A stretch of 64,000 nucleotides of DNA, taken from contig CALISI010000017.1 in the NCBI GenBank assembly GCA_938041695.1, positions 1 through 64,000 on the forward strand, written 5' to 3'. This DNA comes from an uncultured Actinomyces sp. GTDB taxonomy: Bacteria > Actinomycetota > Actinomycetes > Actinomycetales > Actinomycetaceae. Made by a program: the position numbers and the translations under genes. The stretch's first letter is position 1. The number at the start of each line of letters is the position of its first letter. Below the pieces are notes generated by a model. That model saw only the letters and a list, made by a program, of their open reading frames with translations, was not told where the DNA came from and did not search any database. Shown piece after piece: positions 1-8,657 of this stretch.

Positions 1-1156
1 ACTTCGCGCCCTGGATGCCGGTCTTGGCGGCGCCGGAGTTAGCGTCGAACTTCAGCAGCTGGGCGTTGCCCCAGTCCGTGGAAACCTCGGGGGAGGTCGG
101 CGGATCGTTGGGCTCGGTCGGGGGGGTCGACGGCGGCTCGTTCGGAGGAATAGCACCGTAGTTGGTGTCCTGGATCAGCTGAGCCTGGTTCTTGATGGTG
201 CCGTCGCCGAGGGCGCTCACCGTGCCGGAGAAGATCGCCTCGACCTTCTTGCCGGGGTTGGTCTTCAGCTTGGCCAGGCCGACGCGCTGGAAGGAGACGA
301 CGACCAGGCCACCCGTGTTGGACTGCACGTAGTCGGTGTTCTCGACCAGAGTCTCGGTGCCCAGGGTGATCTTGTCGACCTTGCCGTCGGTGAGGCGATC
401 ATCGAGGCGGTCACGCATGTAGAAGTACGTGAAGTTCGTGTCCGCGTCGAGGGTCGGGATCGTCGTGGAGACGGGGAACTGCACGCGCGAACCGAGACCG
501 ACGCCGTTGACCGTCTGATCGGAGATGGTCTTGTCGATCTCGATCTTCTGGTTCTTCGGGTAGACGTGCACGTCGTAGAGCCACTTGCCGTCGCCACCGT
601 TGGTGGTGTTCGGGAAGGGGATCGTCACAACGAAGGGCTTGGCCTTCTCGACGATGTTCGCGGGCGCGGCGGTCTCGCAGACCAGGTAGGCGGCAACCGG
701 CAGGTTGGCCAAGGTGACCAGGCCGCCACCTGCGGTCGTACCCTCGGCCGCAGCGTCGGTGTCGACTGCGGGCGCAGTGTCGCCGAGGGTGGGGTGGGCG
801 GGATCCGCACAGGCGTTGGACGGGATGTTGCCCACCAGGGTGGCCAGCTTGTCCCAGTCGGCGGGCTTGGAAAGGTTCAGCCCGGAAACCTTGTAGGCCT
901 TGAAGGTCACGCCATCGACAGTGTCGCCGCCCGCGTCAGCGGCGCCGTCGACCTTGCCCACGGTGCCCGTGTCGTTCTTCAGGTGCTTGTGGACGATGAT
1001 CGAACCCGTCTTGTCCTGGTTGATCGTGCCGTAGCTCGGGTCATCGGTGGTGGCCACGGCGGCGACGCTGGTCGCCACGACCCCGGCAACTCCGAGGCTG
1101 AGGGCACCCGCGGCGGCGACCATTCGCCGCCCGAGGGGCGCATACTTCCTGCTCAC
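1..1156 (-). CDS. Sortase-assembled major pilin (SpaA/FimA type), N-terminal part
   Basis: The minus strand is open from a GTG at 1156 to the window edge (about 385 residues), so the C-terminus with its LPXTG sorting signal is outside the window. Seen: a Sec signal peptide (basic MSRKYAPLGRR followed by an Ala/Val core), and near residue 195 the motif WLYDVHVYPKN. In SpaA/FimA/FimP pilins the lysine of this motif is the residue that class C sortase joins to the threonine of the next subunit. A Pro-rich hinge (PPNEPPSTPPTEPNDPP) precedes the start of the next Ig-like domain, which begins LLKFDANSG and is cut off. AGAGGAAG lies 5 nt before the GTG; an in-frame ATG at 1171 is the alternative start. 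The partner sortase and tip pilin would be expected beyond the left edge. Family assignment is firm; which fimbria (type 1 or 2) is not decidable here. Confidence 0.9.
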   Translation of the reverse strand, partial: MSRKYAPLGRRMVAAAGALSLGVAGVVATSVAAVATTDDPSYGTINQDKTGSIIVHKHLKNDTGTVGKVDGAADAGGDTVDGVTFKAYKVSGLNLSKPADWDKLATLVGNIPSNACADPAHPTLGDTAPAVDTDAAAEGTTAGGGLVTLANLPVAAYLVCETAAPANIVEKAKPFVVTIPFPNTTNGGDGKWLYDVHVYPKNQKIEIDKTISDQTVNGVGLGSRVQFPVSTTIPTLDADTNFTYFYMRDRLDDRLTDGKVDKITLGTETLVENTDYVQSNTGGLVVVSFQRVGLAKLKTNPGKKVEAIFSGTVSALGDGTIKNQAQLIQDTNYGAIPPNEPPSTPPTEPNDPPTSPEVSTDWGNAQLLKFDANSGAAKTGIQGAK

Positions 1157-1370
1157 TGGTCTTCCTCTCATAACTTCCGCACAGTGTGTGACGGGATGGA
1201 TGGTTCGACAGCAAATATATGAGAGGAAGGACGAGAACACTACACTTACCGAGCAATTTGACAGCTATATCACCATCCCGCGTAAAAGGCCCCCTAATCC
1301 CCAACGCGGCCCGAGATCGATTACCGGTCGGTCGAGATAGACGCACTTACCAACGGGGAAGAATCCGCAT

Positions 1371-2264
1371 TTATCCGCGACTGCCCGACCGCTGCAGCGC
1401 CCTCAAGAGAGCCCGCGGAACCCCCTCCGAAGAGGACACGCTGACCTGGATAACACCACGCGTGTCAAGCATTCTCGCGACTGCCGCGCGACGTTGCTCA
1501 ACAACCATGCTCGCCTCGCGAGCGAGCTGTTCATCCCTGCGCAAAAAGTCGGGCAGCGGCCCCTCGTTCACGTCGACGACATCCGTGCCCTTGTCCAGGG
1601 ACGTCGGATCGATATCGGCGACGCAGATCTGCATCACCTGGTGGCGCACCGACAGCGACTTAATAAGGTCATCGGACACGCGCGTCGGCTCCGGCTGGGT
1701 CGCATCCGTGACGATCACGATGAGGCTTCGCCGCTGGGTGACGGTTCGCGCGCGGGCCAGGAGCTTGGGCACGTCCGAGTGAGGCGAGGACAGGGTGATG
1801 TCCTCCTCAATGCGGCGCACAACGGTCTCAGCGTGGGCATTACCCGAGCGGGCGGGCATGAAACGCACGCGCTCGGAGTCGCCGGCGACGAGGCCAATCT
1901 GGTCTCCCCGGGCGACGCTCAGCCAAGCGATTGCCTCGCACGCGGTCAGCGCGATCTCTTCCTTCGTCTCCCCGGAGGGTGCCAGCGCGCCCATCTCGCG
2001 TCCGGTGTCAACGACGAGCATCACCTGCAAGTTGGCGGTCGCTTCACGTCGTTTAATCACCGGCGAACCCATGCGCGCGGTTGCCGCCCAATCGATGGAC
2101 CGAACATCGTCACCCGCCTGGTAGGGAGCCAAGTCCATGAACTCCCAGCCGCGTCCGTGCCGCAGCGCCGAGTGCTGACCGTCCATGACGGACAGCAGCT
2201 TGCGCATCACGGGCAGATGGATACGCGAAGAGAGCGAGTGGATTTCGCGCGAGCGTACAGGCAT
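1371..2264 (-). CDS. DUF58 domain protein (MoxR-associated)
   Basis: 297 residues, ATG preceded by GAAGGAA. The N-terminal third carries the DUF58 core (GRGWEFMDLAPYQAGDDVRSIDWAATARMG), followed by a von Willebrand A-like fold with MLVVDTGREM in place of a classic DxSxS metal site, so metal binding may be altered. It lies 45 nt downstream of a MoxR AAA+ gene on the same strand. That pairing is the standard MoxR/DUF58 module, thought to act as a chaperone or regulator of cell-envelope or metal-dependent complexes. The usual third partners (BatA/BatB-like or transglutaminase-like proteins) are absent; a pilin gene follows instead. The family is clear; the client is unknown. Confidence 0.88.
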   Translation of the reverse strand: MPVRSREIHSLSSRIHLPVMRKLLSVMDGQHSALRHGRGWEFMDLAPYQAGDDVRSIDWAATARMGSPVIKRREATANLQVMLVVDTGREMGALAPSGETKEEIALTACEAIAWLSVARGDQIGLVAGDSERVRFMPARSGNAHAETVVRRIEEDITLSSPHSDVPKLLARARTVTQRRSLIVIVTDATQPEPTRVSDDLIKSLSVRHQVMQICVADIDPTSLDKGTDVVDVNEGPLPDFLRRDEQLAREASMVVEQRRAAVARMLDTRGVIQVSVSSSEGVPRALLRALQRSGSRG

Positions 2265-2309
2265 TGCGTTCCTTCAAACAATCAACTGATGTGCGGGACC
2301 GAGGGCCCT

Positions 2310-3299
2310 TTACGGAACGGGAACCGCGTTGAACACGGCATCGATCAGGCCCTCGATGGAAACGTTGTCAGCGAGCGCGTCGAAAGTACGGATGATGCGG
2401 TGACGCAGGATCCCGTAACGCATCGCCTTAATGTCGTCAGGCATCACGTGGTTGCGGCCGGACATGAGGGCGATCGCCTGGGAAATCTGCATGAGTGCGA
2501 TGCCACCACGCGGCGAGGCGCCGACGCGCACGTGCTTGTTCCAGCCGGGCAACGGGTTAGGACCGGCACCTCGCGTCGTGTTCACGATGTCAACGATGTA
2601 GGCCTTGAGGGTCTCGTGGACGAACACGCGGCGGCACGCGTCCTGCAGGGTGAGCACGTCGGCCGGAGTGATCGGCGTCGCCGACGACTTCGCCGTCATC
2701 TGGCCATTATCGATACGGTTGAGGACCTCGAGCTCCTCAACGGGCGTCGGGTAGGTGATGACCTCCTTGAGGAGGAAACGGTCCATCTGCGCCTCGGGCA
2801 GCACGTAGGTGCCCTCTTCTTCGATGGGGTTCTGGGTCGCCATGACCATGAAGGGGCTGGGCAGCTTGTGGTTGACACCGCCGATGGTGGTCTGGTGCTC
2901 CTGCATGGCCTCCAGCATGGCGGACTGGGTCTTCGCGGACGAACGGTTGATCTCGTCCATGAGGACCATGTTCGCGTGGACGGGACCCAACTGGGTGACC
3001 ATCTCGCCGCGTTCCTGGCTCCAGATCTGCGAGCCGACGATGTCATTCGGCATGAGGTCAGGCGTGCACTGAATGCGGTGGAAGGTACCGGAGACCGCGG
3101 ACGCGAGTGTTTGCGCAGCCGTGGTCTTTGCGAGGCCGGGGACGGATTCAACCAGCACGTGGCCGCCCGCGAGCAGCGCGGCGGTCAATGCGCGGCGCAG
3201 ACCTTCCTGGCCGACGACGGTGTGCTGGAAAATATCGTTCATACGATCGAGCAGCCCCTTGGCGTGGGCCAGCTCTTCGTTGGTCAAGTAGTTGGGCAC
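2310..3299 (-). CDS. MoxR-family AAA+ ATPase
   Basis: 329 residues starting at GTG (AAGGAG seven nt upstream). Walker A is VPGLAKTTAA near residue 55, Walker B is MVLMDEINR near residue 115, and the sensor-1 stretch ATQNPIEEEGTYVLPEAQMD follows, all in the normal MoxR order and complete. The C-terminal lid has the arginine-finger region GASPRGGIALM. First gene of a two-gene unit with the DUF58 protein. MoxR ATPases remodel or activate partner complexes using ATP in the cytoplasm; here the partner is probably the DUF58 product. Confidence 0.93.
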   Translation of the reverse strand: MPNYLTNEELAHAKGLLDRMNDIFQHTVVGQEGLRRALTAALLAGGHVLVESVPGLAKTTAAQTLASAVSGTFHRIQCTPDLMPNDIVGSQIWSQERGEMVTQLGPVHANMVLMDEINRSSAKTQSAMLEAMQEHQTTIGGVNHKLPSPFMVMATQNPIEEEGTYVLPEAQMDRFLLKEVITYPTPVEELEVLNRIDNGQMTAKSSATPITPADVLTLQDACRRVFVHETLKAYIVDIVNTTRGAGPNPLPGWNKHVRVGASPRGGIALMQISQAIALMSGRNHVMPDDIKAMRYGILRHRIIRTFDALADNVSIEGLIDAVFNAVPVP

Positions 3300-3416
3300 G
3301 GGCTCTCCTTGCGTGCGCGGTCGGATGCTATCTCAGTGTAGCCGTCTCGGGCGCCGCGCACGCAATCCGGTCAGTTTTCGCGTAGAAATGAACGAGCCGC
3401 AGAAACGGACACGCAA

Positions 3417-3455
3417 AAGGGGCGAGCCCCGGAATTTCCTCCGGGGCTCGCCCTT
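3417..3455 (-). terminator. Rho-independent terminator of pckG
   Basis: A long GC-rich inverted repeat (GGGCGAGCCCCGG with CCGGGGCTCGCCC, short AT loop) followed on the minus strand by CCTTTTGCG. It lies just beyond the pckG stop codon. Confidence 0.88.
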
Positions 3456-3468
3456 AGATCCGCGCGGA

Positions 3469-5307
3469 TCAGGCCTGCTTCGCGGCGGCGATGCGCTCGC
3501 GGAACTTGGCCAGCTGCTCGGTGATGGCGACGGGGAGCTTGTCGCCGAACTGCGAGAAGTACTCCTCGGTGTCGTCCATCTCGGCGGCCCAGGCGTCGGG
3601 GTCGATCGCGAAGAGCTTCGCCCAGACGGTCTCATCGATGTCCAGGCCATCAAGGTTGAAGTCCTCGAACTTCGGGTAGCGGCCGGTCACACCATCGATG
3701 GCCTCGACCTCGCCGGCGGCGCGGCGAACGATCCAGTCCAGGACGCGGGCGTTGTCGCCGTAGCCCGGCCACATGAAGTTGCCGTCTTCATCCTTGCGGA
3801 ACCAGTTGACCTGGTAGACCTTCGGGAACTTCTCGCCCAGCTTGTCCTGCATCTCCAGCCAGTGGCCCCAGTAGTCGGCCATGTTGTAGCCGCAGAAGGG
3901 CAGCATGGCGAAGGGGTCGTGGCGCAGCGAACCGGCCTTGACGTCGGTCGCAGCAGCGGTGACCTCGGAGGCCACGGAGGCGCCGATGAACACGCCGTGG
4001 GCGGGCTCGTACTGCTCGGCAACCAGCGGGACGTTGGTGGCGCGGCGGCCACCGAAAAGGACGGCGTCAATGGCGACACCCTCGGGGGCTTCCCAGTCGG
4101 GGCAGATGATGGGGCACTGCGAGGCGGGGACGGTGAAGCGGCTGTTCGGGTGAGCAGCCTTCTCGCCGGACTCGGGGGTCCAGTCGTTGCCGTGCCAGTC
4201 GATCAGGTGCGCCGGAACGTCACCGTCGATGCCTTCCCACCACACGTCGCCGTCGTCGGTCAGGGCGACGTTCGTGAAGATGGAGTTGGCCTTGCCGGTC
4301 TCCATGGCCATGGGGTTGGTCTTGTAGGAGGTGCCGGGGGCAACGCCGAAGAAGCCAGCCTCGGGGTTGATGGCGCGCAGGCGGCCATCCGGGCCGGGAC
4401 GCATCCACGCGATATCGTCGCCGACGGTCTCGACCTTGTAGCCGGGGATCGTGGGCTGGAGCATGGCGAGGTTGGTCTTGCCACAGGCCGACGGGAAGGC
4501 GGCGGTGACGTGGAACTGCTGGCCGGTGGACTCGCGGGTCAGGCGCAGGACGAGCATGTGCTCGGCCATCCAGCCGTCACGCTTTGCCATGGTCGAGGCA
4601 ATACGCAGGGCGAAGCACTTCTTGCCGAGCAGGGCGTTGCCGCCGTAGCCCGAGCCGAAGGACCAAATCTCGTTGGTCTCGGGGAAGTGGGTGATGTACT
4701 TCTCGTCGTTGCAGGGCCAGTTCGAGTCTTCCTGACCGGGCTCCAGGGGAGCGCCGACGGAGTGAACGGCGGGAACCCACACGCGGCCCTCGTTGATGAG
4801 GTCCATGGCAGCAGCACCCATGCGGGTCATGATGCGCATGTTGACGACAACGTAGGGGGAGTCGGTGATCTCAACACCGAGCTGGGAGATGGGGCCGCCG
4901 AGGGGACCCATGGAGAAGGGCACCACGTACAAGGTGCGGCCCTTCATGGCACCCGTGAACTTCTCGTGCAGGGTGGCCTTCATTTCCTTGGGGTCAGCCC
5001 AGTGGTTCGTCGGGCCGGCGTCCTCTTCCTTCTCACAGCAGATGAAGGTACGGGACTCAACACGCGCCACATCGGATGGCTTGGAACGAGCGAGGAAGGA
5101 GTTCGGGCGCTTCTCCTCGTTGAGCTTGGTGAACATGCCGCTCTCGACCATCTGAGAGGTCAGGCGATCCCACTCCTCCTGGGAGCCGTCGCAGAACTCG
5201 ATGGCGTCAGGGGTGGTCAGCTCAGCAATTTCAGCAACCCACTTGACGACATCTTCGGGAGCGTTGGCCGGAGCCGCTGCACGCACGTCCTGTTCAGTCA
5301 CGGACAT
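3469..5307 (-). CDS. pckG: Phosphoenolpyruvate carboxykinase (GTP)
   Basis: 612 residues, the normal length for GTP-dependent PEPCK. The enzyme converts oxaloacetate plus GTP to PEP plus CO2 in gluconeogenesis/anaplerosis. Seen: the P-loop with the reactive cysteine, FPSACGKTNLAML; the substrate and metal region MRPGPDGRLRAINPEAGFFG; and the nucleotide-binding segment FLWPGYG-like FMWPGYGDNARVL. The start was set at 5307 because a perfect AGGAGG lies 6 nt upstream; the frame extends to 5370 but without a ribosome site. Monocistronic, with its own terminator. The divergent neighbour is the phosphate transport operon. Confidence 0.98.
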   Translation of the reverse strand: MSVTEQDVRAAAPANAPEDVVKWVAEIAELTTPDAIEFCDGSQEEWDRLTSQMVESGMFTKLNEEKRPNSFLARSKPSDVARVESRTFICCEKEEDAGPTNHWADPKEMKATLHEKFTGAMKGRTLYVVPFSMGPLGGPISQLGVEITDSPYVVVNMRIMTRMGAAAMDLINEGRVWVPAVHSVGAPLEPGQEDSNWPCNDEKYITHFPETNEIWSFGSGYGGNALLGKKCFALRIASTMAKRDGWMAEHMLVLRLTRESTGQQFHVTAAFPSACGKTNLAMLQPTIPGYKVETVGDDIAWMRPGPDGRLRAINPEAGFFGVAPGTSYKTNPMAMETGKANSIFTNVALTDDGDVWWEGIDGDVPAHLIDWHGNDWTPESGEKAAHPNSRFTVPASQCPIICPDWEAPEGVAIDAVLFGGRRATNVPLVAEQYEPAHGVFIGASVASEVTAAATDVKAGSLRHDPFAMLPFCGYNMADYWGHWLEMQDKLGEKFPKVYQVNWFRKDEDGNFMWPGYGDNARVLDWIVRRAAGEVEAIDGVTGRYPKFEDFNLDGLDIDETVWAKLFAIDPDAWAAEMDDTEEYFSQFGDKLPVAITEQLAKFRERIAAAKQA

Positions 5308-5679
5308 TTTGCCTCCTGAGGCATTTTGGATTGTCGAGGCCGCGTCTGCGTCCCCGATTGACATAATCAATCATGCCGGACCCCTCGCCCGCGCTTACGG
5401 GCGCTTGGTCCCGGTCACACCACAATCGTAGTCGAACGAGTCACACACCGCCCGGGTGACAGGGACCTTCAACCCACCCCTGAGCCGCCGGGCTTCACGC
5501 CCGACCCAGCCCAGACCTCGTGAATGAGACGGAAGTCGGCCTACCACCGATCTCCGTGAGATAGACCACCAGATATGGGGTCACAAATCCATCACTGAAC
5601 TTGAAGTCTCACCGCCCCATGACCGACGATTACAGGTAGCACAACAGTGCTGTTCACCATTGGAAGGACCGAATACACC
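5308..5679. other. Divergent intergenic region pckG / phosphate operon (372 nt)
   Basis: No gene is seen. It must hold the promoters for both directions. A 15-nt near-palindrome, ATTGACATAATCAAT, lies at 5357-5371, about 50 nt upstream of the pckG start, and could be part of the pckG promoter or an operator. The ribosome site GGAAGGA for the plus-strand gene is at 5662-5668. I could not assign a convincing -35/-10 pair on the plus strand. Confidence 0.5.
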
Positions 5680-6312
5680 ATGGGATTCCGAAACAAGACC
5701 CAAGGCCCTGACTTTTTTGAAGACTTCACCTCCCAGGCCCGCCAGCTCGTGCAGGCCGTCGAGTTCCTGACGCACATCTACGCCGCCTCCCCCGAGGAGC
5801 GCATCGCCCTGCGCGATCAGCTCCACGAGGTCGAGCACCGCGGCGACGAGCTGAACCACGCGATCGTCCAGCGCATCAACTCCTCGTTCATCACGCCTTT
5901 CGACCGCGAGGACCTGCAGTCGCTGGCGTCCCACCTGGATGATTGCCTCGACTTCATCGACGAGGCCGGCGATCTCTTGGTCGTCTACGGCATCGCCGAC
6001 ATCCCCTCCTCCCTGGTCTCCTTGCTGAACACGCAGATCGAGGTCATCAAGCACTGCGCGGACCTCACCGCGGAGAACATGCCAAAGCTCAAGTCGCCTA
6101 TCGATATGCGCGACTACTGGATCGAGATCAACCGCCTCGAAAACGAGGGCGACCTGGCCTACCGCCGCACGCTGACCGCCCTGTTCGACTCCGGCCTCGA
6201 CCCGGTCACGATCATCAAGCTCAAGGACATCGTCCAGGGCCTCGAGTCCTGCGCCGACGCGTTCGAGGAGCTGGCCAACGTCATCGAGTCCCTCGCACTG
6301 AAGGAATCCTGA
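5680..6312 (+). CDS. DUF47 / PhoU-like Pit accessory protein
   Basis: 210 residues, all alpha-helical, beginning MGFRNKTQGPDFFEDFTSQA. The HRGDELNHAIVQRINSSFITPFDREDL segment is typical of DUF47 proteins, which are PhoU-like and found beside Pit phosphate transporters, where they are thought to modulate phosphate uptake. The gene ends 3 nt before the Pit gene, so translational coupling is likely. The chosen ATG has GGAAGGA upstream; an in-frame GTG at 5647 is the less likely alternative. Confidence 0.9.
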   Translation: MGFRNKTQGPDFFEDFTSQARQLVQAVEFLTHIYAASPEERIALRDQLHEVEHRGDELNHAIVQRINSSFITPFDREDLQSLASHLDDCLDFIDEAGDLLVVYGIADIPSSLVSLLNTQIEVIKHCADLTAENMPKLKSPIDMRDYWIEINRLENEGDLAYRRTLTALFDSGLDPVTIIKLKDIVQGLESCADAFEELANVIESLALKES

Positions 6313-6315
6313 GCC

Positions 6316-7380
6316 GTGGATCTGAATCTGATCCTCGTCGTCGTCGTCATCGCCGTCGCGCTGTTCTTCAGCTACACGAATGGCTTCCACGACGCGGCGA
6401 ACGCGATCGCGACCTCCGTGTCGACACGCGCGTGGACTCCTCGCGCGGCGCTCCTCATGGCCGCGACGATGAACGTCATCGGCGCCATGATGGGCACAGG
6501 CGTCGCTAAGACGGTCGGTAAGGGCATCATTTCGATTAGCGGCTACGCCGAATCCACCTCGCCCGACATGCAGCAAAAGGGCCTGGTCATCATCCTGGCG
6601 GCCCTGTTGGGCGCGTGCATCTGGAACCTGATCACCTGGTGGTTTGGCCTCCCCTCGTCCTCCTCGCACGCCCTGATCGGTGGCATGGCGGGTGCTGGCC
6701 TCATGAGCGGCACGGTCGTTCACTGGTGGGGCATCATGAGCCACGTCGTCATCCCGATGTTCGCCTCCCCCATCATCGGCTTCGTCGTCGGCTACTTCTT
6801 CATGAGCATCGTTCTGCGGCTGCTGCGCAATGCACAGTATCACCACACGATGCGTCGCTTCCGCGCCGCCCAGCGCGTGTCCTCGGCCGCCATGGCCCTC
6901 GGCCACGGCATCCAGGACGCTCAGAAGACGATGGGCATCATCGTCATGGCGCTGATGGCTGGCGGTTACGGCGAGCACCACAACATCCTCGATCCCATCA
7001 CGGGCGAGATGAACGTGCCCCTGTGGGTGAAGATCTCGAGCGCTCTGGCGATTTCGCTGGGCACGATGGCGGGCGGCGGGCGCATCATGCGCACGATCGG
7101 CCGTAAGATCATCGACCTGGATCCGGCTCGCGGCTTTACCGCCGAGGCCGTGTCCGCCTCGATCCTGTACCTGTGCTCCTACGTCATCAACGCTCCCATC
7201 TCGACGACACAGGTCGTGTCGACGGCGATCATGGGTGTGGGTTGCACGAAGCGGTTCTCGGCTGTGCGGTGGGGCGTTGCGGGCAGCATCGTCACCGCGT
7301 GGTTCCTCACGCTGCCGGCCGCAGCCATTGTGTCTGCCATCGTGTACTTCGTCGTGGCGCTTCCCCTGGGGGTCCACTAG
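6316..7380 (+). CDS. Inorganic phosphate transporter, Pit family
   Basis: 354 residues with about ten membrane segments. Both inverted-repeat signature motifs of the PiT/PHO-4 family are present: GFHDAANAIATSVSTRAWTP near the N-terminus with GLPSSSSHALIGG, and NAPISTTQVVSTAIMGVG near the C-terminus. Low-affinity phosphate (metal-phosphate) symport across the cytoplasmic membrane is expected. GTG start 3 nt after the DUF47 stop; its own stop overlaps the GTG of the following lipoprotein. Confidence 0.95.
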   Translation: MDLNLILVVVVIAVALFFSYTNGFHDAANAIATSVSTRAWTPRAALLMAATMNVIGAMMGTGVAKTVGKGIISISGYAESTSPDMQQKGLVIILAALLGACIWNLITWWFGLPSSSSHALIGGMAGAGLMSGTVVHWWGIMSHVVIPMFASPIIGFVVGYFFMSIVLRLLRNAQYHHTMRRFRAAQRVSSAAMALGHGIQDAQKTMGIIVMALMAGGYGEHHNILDPITGEMNVPLWVKISSALAISLGTMAGGGRIMRTIGRKIIDLDPARGFTAEAVSASILYLCSYVINAPISTTQVVSTAIMGVGCTKRFSAVRWGVAGSIVTAWFLTLPAAAIVSAIVYFVVALPLGVH

Positions 7381-7820
7381 TGGCTTCCCGTCGCCTCGTC
7401 GGCCTGGTCGCCGTCATTGGTCTTCTTGCCGCCCCGCTCGCCGCGTGCTCGGATTCGTCCGTCATGCACATGCGGGTGGGCCAGTGCATCCTCCTGCCGG
7501 AGGGCTCGGAGGAGACCACGGCGACCACTCTCGAGACGACCGGCTGCACGCACGAGCATGACGCCGAGGTCTTCCACATCGACACGGTTGCCGACGGGGA
7601 TTTCCCGGGGGCGGACGAGCTCAACAGGCAGGCCGAGTCGATGTGCATCTCGGCGTTTGACGAGTACGTGGGTGCGGACTACCTGACGTCATCGCTGGAT
7701 GCGACGTGGATGATCCCGACGAAGGATTCGTGGGCGCACAAGGACCGCACGATCGTGTGTCTGGCTCGACCGCTGGATCATTCAAAGCTGACTCAGTCTG
7801 TGCGCGACTCCGGCATGTGA
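7380..7820 (+). CDS. Small lipoprotein, septum-formation-like domain (copy 1)
   Basis: 146 residues. The GTG start overlaps the Pit stop (TAGTG), so it is coupled to the phosphate operon. Residues 1-22 form a lipoprotein signal ending LLAAPLAAC, with the cysteine as lipidation site. The mature part has the pattern VGQCILLPEG ... TTGCTHEHDAEVFHI ... CLARPL, with cysteine pairs spaced as in small actinobacterial septum-formation-type (Septum_form) lipoproteins. Function unknown. A paralogue follows at 8076. Confidence 0.85.
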   Translation: MASRRLVGLVAVIGLLAAPLAACSDSSVMHMRVGQCILLPEGSEETTATTLETTGCTHEHDAEVFHIDTVADGDFPGADELNRQAESMCISAFDEYVGADYLTSSLDATWMIPTKDSWAHKDRTIVCLARPLDHSKLTQSVRDSGM

Positions 7821-7838
7821 CCCGGTTACTACGACACT

Positions 7839-7870
7839 CGTGGCGGCTCAGCTTCGGTCGAGCCGCCACG
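7839..7870 (+). terminator. Hairpin after the phosphate operon
   Basis: Perfect 11-bp inverted repeat CGTGGCGGCTC / GAGCCGCCACG starting 18 nt after the lipoprotein stop. There is no U-tract, so it is a possible terminator rather than a certain one. Confidence 0.5.
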
Positions 7871-7954
7871 CCTCGTCAGCGGCACTCCCGGGCAGCCCAA
7901 TCGTGCCTCGCCAAGCACCGCCAAGCACCCGAATCATGCGGTCAACGCGGCGTT

Positions 7955-8008
7955 ATATAGTGGAAGTAGCACGAGGACCAGATATAGTGGAAGTAGCATG
8001 ACGACCAG
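7955..8008 (+). repeat. 27-bp tandem duplication upstream of lipoprotein copy 2
   Basis: Two adjacent 27-nt units begin ATATAGTGGAAGTAGCA at 7955 and 7982 and differ at two positions. They lie about 70-120 nt before the lipoprotein start, where a promoter would sit. Confidence 0.85.
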
Positions 8009-8075
8009 CAATCAGGCTCGCCACGCCGCGTTCTTCCATCACGTGTGCGAAGGCGTCGTTGCTCCAAGGAGAATC

Positions 8076-8609
8076 ATGTCCCAACGTTCCTTCACATCCC
8101 ACGCCGCGCGCCCCGCGCTGATCCTCGGGGTCTCGGTCGCCATCCTGAGCCTGGGCCTGTCCGCATGCTCCGTGTCGATGTCTGGAACTCGCAAGCCCTC
8201 GAAGGACTCGCGCACGCCCACGTCCTCAACGTCCACGTCAACGTCCACGCCTACAACGACGGCTACGCAGACGCACGTCGGGGAATGTTTCCAGTTCGGG
8301 CAGAGCGATGACAGCGACGTCACCATCGTCGACTGCGACCAGCCTCACGATGCAGAATACTTTCATATTTTCGACTTCGCAGGCACGAGCCTGCCGTCCG
8401 ACGACGAATTTGAGGAGGAGAGCGACGACATCTGTGGCCTGATCTTCGAGCACTACGTCGGCAAGCCCGTCGCGGACTCCACGTTGGACTACGAATGGTT
8501 GCTCCCCGCTTCGCAGACCTGGGCAAAGGGCGACCACACGGTGCAATGCTACGTTTTCGCCGAGGACGACAGTAAGCTCACCGGTTCCGTGAGGAACTCC
8601 AACATGTGA
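8076..8609 (+). CDS. Small lipoprotein, septum-formation-like domain (copy 2)
   Basis: 177 residues. The start is at 8076 because AAGGAGA lies 5 nt upstream; the frame is open from 7998. The lipobox is LSLGLSAC. A Ser/Thr-rich spacer follows (SSTSTSTSTPTTTATQT), then a domain parallel to copy 1: VGECFQFGQ, VDCDQPHDAEYFHI, HYVGKPVADSTLDYEWLLP, QCYVFAEDDSKLTGSVRNSNM. Copy 1 ends SKLTQSVRDSGM. The 3' flanks of the two genes are also similar, pointing to a tandem duplication. Function unknown; surface-anchored. Confidence 0.85.
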   Translation: MSQRSFTSHAARPALILGVSVAILSLGLSACSVSMSGTRKPSKDSRTPTSSTSTSTSTPTTTATQTHVGECFQFGQSDDSDVTIVDCDQPHDAEYFHIFDFAGTSLPSDDEFEEESDDICGLIFEHYVGKPVADSTLDYEWLLPASQTWAKGDHTVQCYVFAEDDSKLTGSVRNSNM

Positions 8610-8657
8610 CCCCGTTTCTACGCGCGCTCGTGGCGGCTCGGCTGGTGCCGGGTCGCC

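Noticed and set aside
1494..3341. 615-codon plus-strand open frame opposite the DUF58 and MoxR genes
   Set aside because: Antisense shadow of two well-recognised genes; its translation is His/Arg/Gly-rich without any family pattern.
3292..5319. 675-codon plus-strand open frame opposite pckG
   Set aside because: Antisense to an unmistakable PEPCK; high GC at third positions removes stops on the opposite strand.
5581..7377. 598-codon minus-strand open frame opposite the DUF47 and Pit genes
   Set aside because: Shadow frame, Asp/His/Arg-rich, with no ribosome site.
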